This document shows, piece after piece, positions 15,903 through 17,964 of a DNA stretch of 17,964 nt. The stretch's first letter is position 1; every line of letters begins with the position of its first letter. The notes under the pieces are model-generated. The model saw only the letters and a list, made by a program, of their open reading frames with translations, ran no database searches and had not been told where the DNA came from. Location of the stretch: assembly GCA_041920215.1 (NCBI GenBank), contig JAYRSJ010000044.1, positions 1-17,964 of the forward strand. Direction: 5' to 3'. Source of the DNA: JAYRSJ01 sp041920215. GTDB lineage: Bacteria; Pseudomonadota; Gammaproteobacteria; Burkholderiales; Burkholderiaceae_C. Made by a program: the position numbers and the translations under genes.

Positions 15903-16753
15903 ACCAGCGGATGGTGCTGCCCGCGGCGCGATCGGATCGCGTGGACCTCCTCCCTCACGCCCTCGCAACGGCCGAGCAGGCGCAGCCCGCGCATCAGCCC
16001 GACATCGTCCGCACCGAGCCGGCTGACCGGGAAGACGCCCAGGCCACGCGCCGCGAACACCGCCATCAATGCGCTGTCCTCGAACTCGCCGACGATGCGC
16101 GGTCGCAGCCGCTGCGACTCGAACCACTGATCCAGCGTCGGCCGCAGCGCGGAATGGCCGGTGGGCAGCAGCACGGGCAGCTCGTCCAAGGAATGCGGAA
16201 AGCGCTCGCGCTGCGCCTTGCCCACCCATTGGGCCGAGCCATACCACTCGACGGCCGAGGCCACCAGACGCTCGCTCGTCAGGCGCAGATTCGGATTGCG
16301 CGGCGCCGCCTGACCGGCCAGTACGACATCGAGATGATGCAGGGCCAGTTCCGCCAGCAACTGCTCGAACTCGCCTTCGTGGCAGACCAGGCGCAGCTGC
16401 GGCGATGCCAGCACCGGCGCCAGCAGCGCATGGGCGGCGAGCTTGGAAATGCCGTCCGACAAGCCGACAGCCAGGCGCGCCACCTTGCCGTTCGCCGCCT
16501 CGCGGACCTCGTCGGGGATGCCCTGCCCGAGCTGGAAAATCTCTTCAGCACGCGCAAAAGCCACCTGGCCCGCCTCGGTCAGGGCCACACCGCGCCCGGC
16601 CGGCTTGAGCAGCTGATGGCCCAGCGCCTTTTCGAGCTCGCGCACCTGCGTGCTGACGGTCTGCACCGCCATGTCCAGGCGCTCGGCGGCGCGGGCAAAG
16701 CCCCCTTCCTTCGTGACAACCCAGAAGTAGTGCAGATGGCGATAGTTCAGCAT
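15857..16753 (-). CDS. nhaR: LysR-family transcriptional regulator, NhaR-like
   Basis: 298 residues from the ATG at 16753, close to the 301 of E. coli NhaR. The N-terminal winged helix-turn-helix (LNYRHLHYFWVVTKEGGFARAAERLDMAVQTVSTQVRELE, 2-41) and KPAGRGVALTE match NhaR in style. So do the effector-domain features VGLSDGISK, HLDVVLAGQ, a WF-SQRL segment and GEFEDSALMAVFAARGLGVFPVS. E. coli NhaR activates the sodium/proton antiporter gene nhaA in response to sodium; no nhaA is in this window, and many relatives regulate other genes. An upstream extension to 16831 is possible but has an atypical N-terminus. It is divergent from a small membrane protein gene, a common arrangement for LysR targets. 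The symbol indicates similarity only. Confidence 0.88.
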   Translation of the reverse strand: MLNYRHLHYFWVVTKEGGFARAAERLDMAVQTVSTQVRELEKALGHQLLKPAGRGVALTEAGQVAFARAEEIFQLGQGIPDEVREAANGKVARLAVGLSDGISKLAAHALLAPVLASPQLRLVCHEGEFEQLLAELALHHLDVVLAGQAAPRNPNLRLTSERLVASAVEWYGSAQWVGKAQRERFPHSLDELPVLLPTGHSALRPTLDQWFESQRLRPRIVGEFEDSALMAVFAARGLGVFPVSRLGADDVGLMRGLRLLGRCEGVREEVHAIRSRRGQHHPLVQQILASAAGATPVS

Positions 16754-16773
16754 GCAAACGGTCCCCGCTTCTG

Positions 16774-16810
16774 AAAAACCGAATGCTAGGTGCTGGGCAA
16801 GCTGGTTTTT
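16774..16810. promoter_or_regulatory. Inverted repeat in the nhaR-like/membrane protein divergent promoter
   Basis: aaaaacc (16774-16780) and ggttttt (16804-16810) form a 7-bp inverted repeat with 23 bases between them, in the 128-base gap between the divergent genes. These are the most AT-rich bases in the gap. The placement fits a LysR-type binding region, but no canonical T-N11-A box was confirmed. Confidence 0.35.
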
Positions 16811-16881
16811 GCGATGTGCAGAAATGACCACACTGCGGGCCTCTCCATCCCCCTTTGCATCCCCTGAACAGGACTCATCCC

Positions 16882-17286
16882 ATGCTCTACGCCATCAGTT
16901 GGTCCGTCATCCTGCTCTTGCTGGCGCTCTGGTCGCTGGCCGCCTGGCTGCTTCACGCCGCCACGACCTGGGCAGTGTCAAGCACCGGCTCGCTGCCCGA
17001 ACTGCTTGGTGGCGCCAAACCCCTGGGATTGCCGGACTGGCTGCCCGCCGAGCTGACGCAGGCCCTGAGCGCCTGGCTGCCTGCCCTGGCGCAGGCTTTC
17101 GATAGCCTGCTGCAAGCCGCCCCTGCGCTGGGCAGCGGCCTGGGCATCGCGGTCGGGGTGATCTGGGCGCTGGGCAGCCTGCTGCTGGCCATCCTGGGCG
17201 TCGGTCTGCACGCGATGCTGATGTATGCGAAACGCCGTGCCGGCGGGATCAGCAGGCTGCAGGCTGGCGGCAGCGCGGCGAGCTGA
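16882..17286 (+). CDS. Small membrane protein of unknown function
   Basis: 134 residues from the ATG at 16882, with AGGA at 16870-16873 about 8 bases upstream. A TTG 27 bases further upstream is in frame but less likely. There are two transmembrane helices: residues about 3-26 (YAISWSVILLLLALWSLAAWLLHA) and about 84-112 (GSGLGIAVGVIWALGSLLLAILGVGLHAM). Between them lies a loop of about 55 residues rich in Leu, Pro and Trp that may be amphipathic. A basic tail (KRRAGG) suggests the C-terminus is cytoplasmic. I do not recognise a named domain. Being divergent from the NhaR-like regulator makes it a candidate target of that protein. Confidence 0.72.
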   Translation: MLYAISWSVILLLLALWSLAAWLLHAATTWAVSSTGSLPELLGGAKPLGLPDWLPAELTQALSAWLPALAQAFDSLLQAAPALGSGLGIAVGVIWALGSLLLAILGVGLHAMLMYAKRRAGGISRLQAGGSAAS

Positions 17287-17738
17287 TCGCCGGACTGAGC
17301 CCTGCCTGATGTCGCGCACCGCTGGATCTCGATCGTTGAGTACACGGTCTCGTCATGGATAGACAGCCACTAGCGGACCTGCTTCGGCGTGAGCTGCTCG
17401 TCGTATCTCACCAAGCTCCGCATACATCAGTAGGCGACTTGGCCATCCAGCCAGAGTCGCTCGCCGCTGGCCCACGCTACCCACAGCAGTGGTGTGCCAC
17501 GACGTGCATCGCTGGGGCCGCTGGCCGAGCCAATGTCTCCGCCGGGACGGGCGCGGGCCGTGGCCCATTACCGCCACAGCCTGGCGCCCACGCGACGGTA
17601 GCTCCTCTGCGGTGATTTCACCGGTCTGCCCTGGAACGACGGCGCTGTCGACAGCGGTGTCTGGGCGGCTGCGCGGTTGCAGGCGCTTCTGTCATGAACG
17701 GGTAGCAGCGCATGTCTGGACAGATCGGTTTCGAAGGC
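17287..17738. other. Stretch with no convincing gene
   Basis: About 450 bases with no open frame that shows a recognisable domain, ribosome binding site or conserved motif. Short frames on both strands have the arginine- and alanine-rich composition of chance frames in GC-rich DNA. A perfect 14-bp palindrome (cgctgtcgacagcg) lies at 17643-17656. The stretch may be decayed sequence next to the insertion element on its right. Confidence 0.55.
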
Positions 17739-17843
17739 TCAGAACTGGCCTTCCTTGATGTACGGATAACTCCACAGGATGGACTGCAGCAGCACCGACT
17801 TGACCCATGCAGCGTGCATCTTCTCGACGTCGGCAGCCGAGGC
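17739..17843 (-). pseudogene. C-terminal remnant of an unidentified gene, cut at the insertion-element edge
   Basis: A minus-strand frame ending at a TGA (17741-17739) encodes 34 residues that look like real protein rather than GC-rich noise: ASAADVEKMHAAW followed by a hydrophobic stretch and ILWSYPYIKEGQF. It has no start of its own with a ribosome binding site. Upstream, the frame continues without a stop into the probable IS end at 17845 and on to the window edge. I do not recognise the family. The simplest reading is the 3' end of a gene broken by the insertion. Confidence 0.45.
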
Positions 17844-17844
17844 A

Positions 17845-17964
17845 TGTTGGCGCCGATCTAAATTTGACCCACCCTGCCGATTGAACTTTGACCCAGGGCT
17901 TGGGGCCAGCATCGGCTGATGCCGGCTGTGGACAACTGTAGCTCGGTGCTTGTTCAGCCGGCCT
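17845..17964. mobile_element. Terminal segment of a probable IS21-family insertion sequence (partial, runs off right edge)
   Basis: The segment begins TGTTGGCGCCGATC (17845-17858) and carries two imperfect 17-base direct repeats, gatctaaatttgaccca (17855-17871) and gattgaactttgaccca (17879-17895), with a 24-base period and 14 of 17 identities. Terminal TG and several internal repeats containing TTTGACCCA are what I recall of IS21-family ends in proteobacteria. An 8-bp inverted repeat (gccggctg 17921-17928, cagccggc 17955-17962) lies further inside. No istA or istB coding sequence is in the window, so orientation and intactness cannot be judged. Confidence 0.6.

Noticed and set aside
17290..17412. 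Possible IS30-like transposase remnant on the minus strand (YDEQLTPKQVR, stop, WLSIHDETVY)
   Set aside because: The resemblance to IS30 motifs is short, interrupted by a TAG at 17370-17372, and has no catalytic residues. It is too weak to report as a feature.
17643..17656. LexA box
   Set aside because: The palindrome has ctgt and acag, but with two bases between them instead of the eight expected for a betaproteobacterial or gammaproteobacterial LexA site, and no SOS gene follows.

Overview
The window is high-GC DNA with the dense gene packing of a betaproteobacterial chromosome. Several features point to Burkholderiales, probably the Roseateles/Pelomonas/Mitsuaria/Paucibacter neighbourhood: a PEP-CTERM protein with an LPGT-type tail, a beta-oxidation protein with the dehydrogenase domain before the hydratase domain, a TerB-like protein and an NhaR-type regulator. 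This placement is inference from protein style, since there is no rRNA or other marker here.

Left part (1-2110): the start of a minus-strand SGNH/GDSL hydrolase runs off the left edge. Two plus-strand genes for exported proteins follow: a PEP-CTERM sorted protein and a secreted single-domain phage-tail-collar (MdpB-like) protein. A strong hairpin terminator separates them from the convergent operon to the right.

Centre (2127-10820): an eight-gene minus-strand operon for fatty acid beta-oxidation, read from right to left. It holds a TetR regulator, a long-type acyl-CoA dehydrogenase, a periplasmic DUF2147 protein, a bifunctional 3-hydroxyacyl-CoA dehydrogenase/enoyl-CoA hydratase, a DUF4442 hotdog thioesterase, a thiolase, a DUF1569 Tat/lipoprotein translationally coupled to the thiolase, and an ECI2-like enoyl-CoA isomerase. 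Together they cover dehydrogenation, hydration, second oxidation, thiolysis, double-bond isomerisation and probably acyl-CoA hydrolysis. No acyl-CoA synthetase or FadL-type porin is in the window. A palindrome overlapping the likely tetR promoter suggests autoregulation of the whole unit.

Right-centre (11040-15902): an HNH endonuclease-like protein whose best start is a GTG with a perfect ribosome binding site, a glycine-zipper outer-membrane lipoprotein, a divergent histidine kinase/OmpR-type response regulator pair sharing an 11-bp inverted repeat in the intergenic region, ribA (GTP cyclohydrolase II), and a TerB-like protein.

Right end (15857-17964): an NhaR-like LysR regulator, whose 3' end overlaps the convergent TerB-like gene by 46 bp, is divergent from a small two-helix membrane protein. 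Then come about 560 bases with no convincing gene, and at 17845 the edge of what looks like an IS21-family element running off the window. The insertion borders a 34-codon C-terminal remnant of an unidentified gene. No tRNA, rRNA, CRISPR array or replication origin was seen. The window is mostly ordinary core and metabolic genome. The points most worth a second look are the exported passengers of the fad operon, the unusual active site of the hydratase-family protein, the secreted tail-collar protein, the intergenic inverted repeats and the insertion-sequence boundary.
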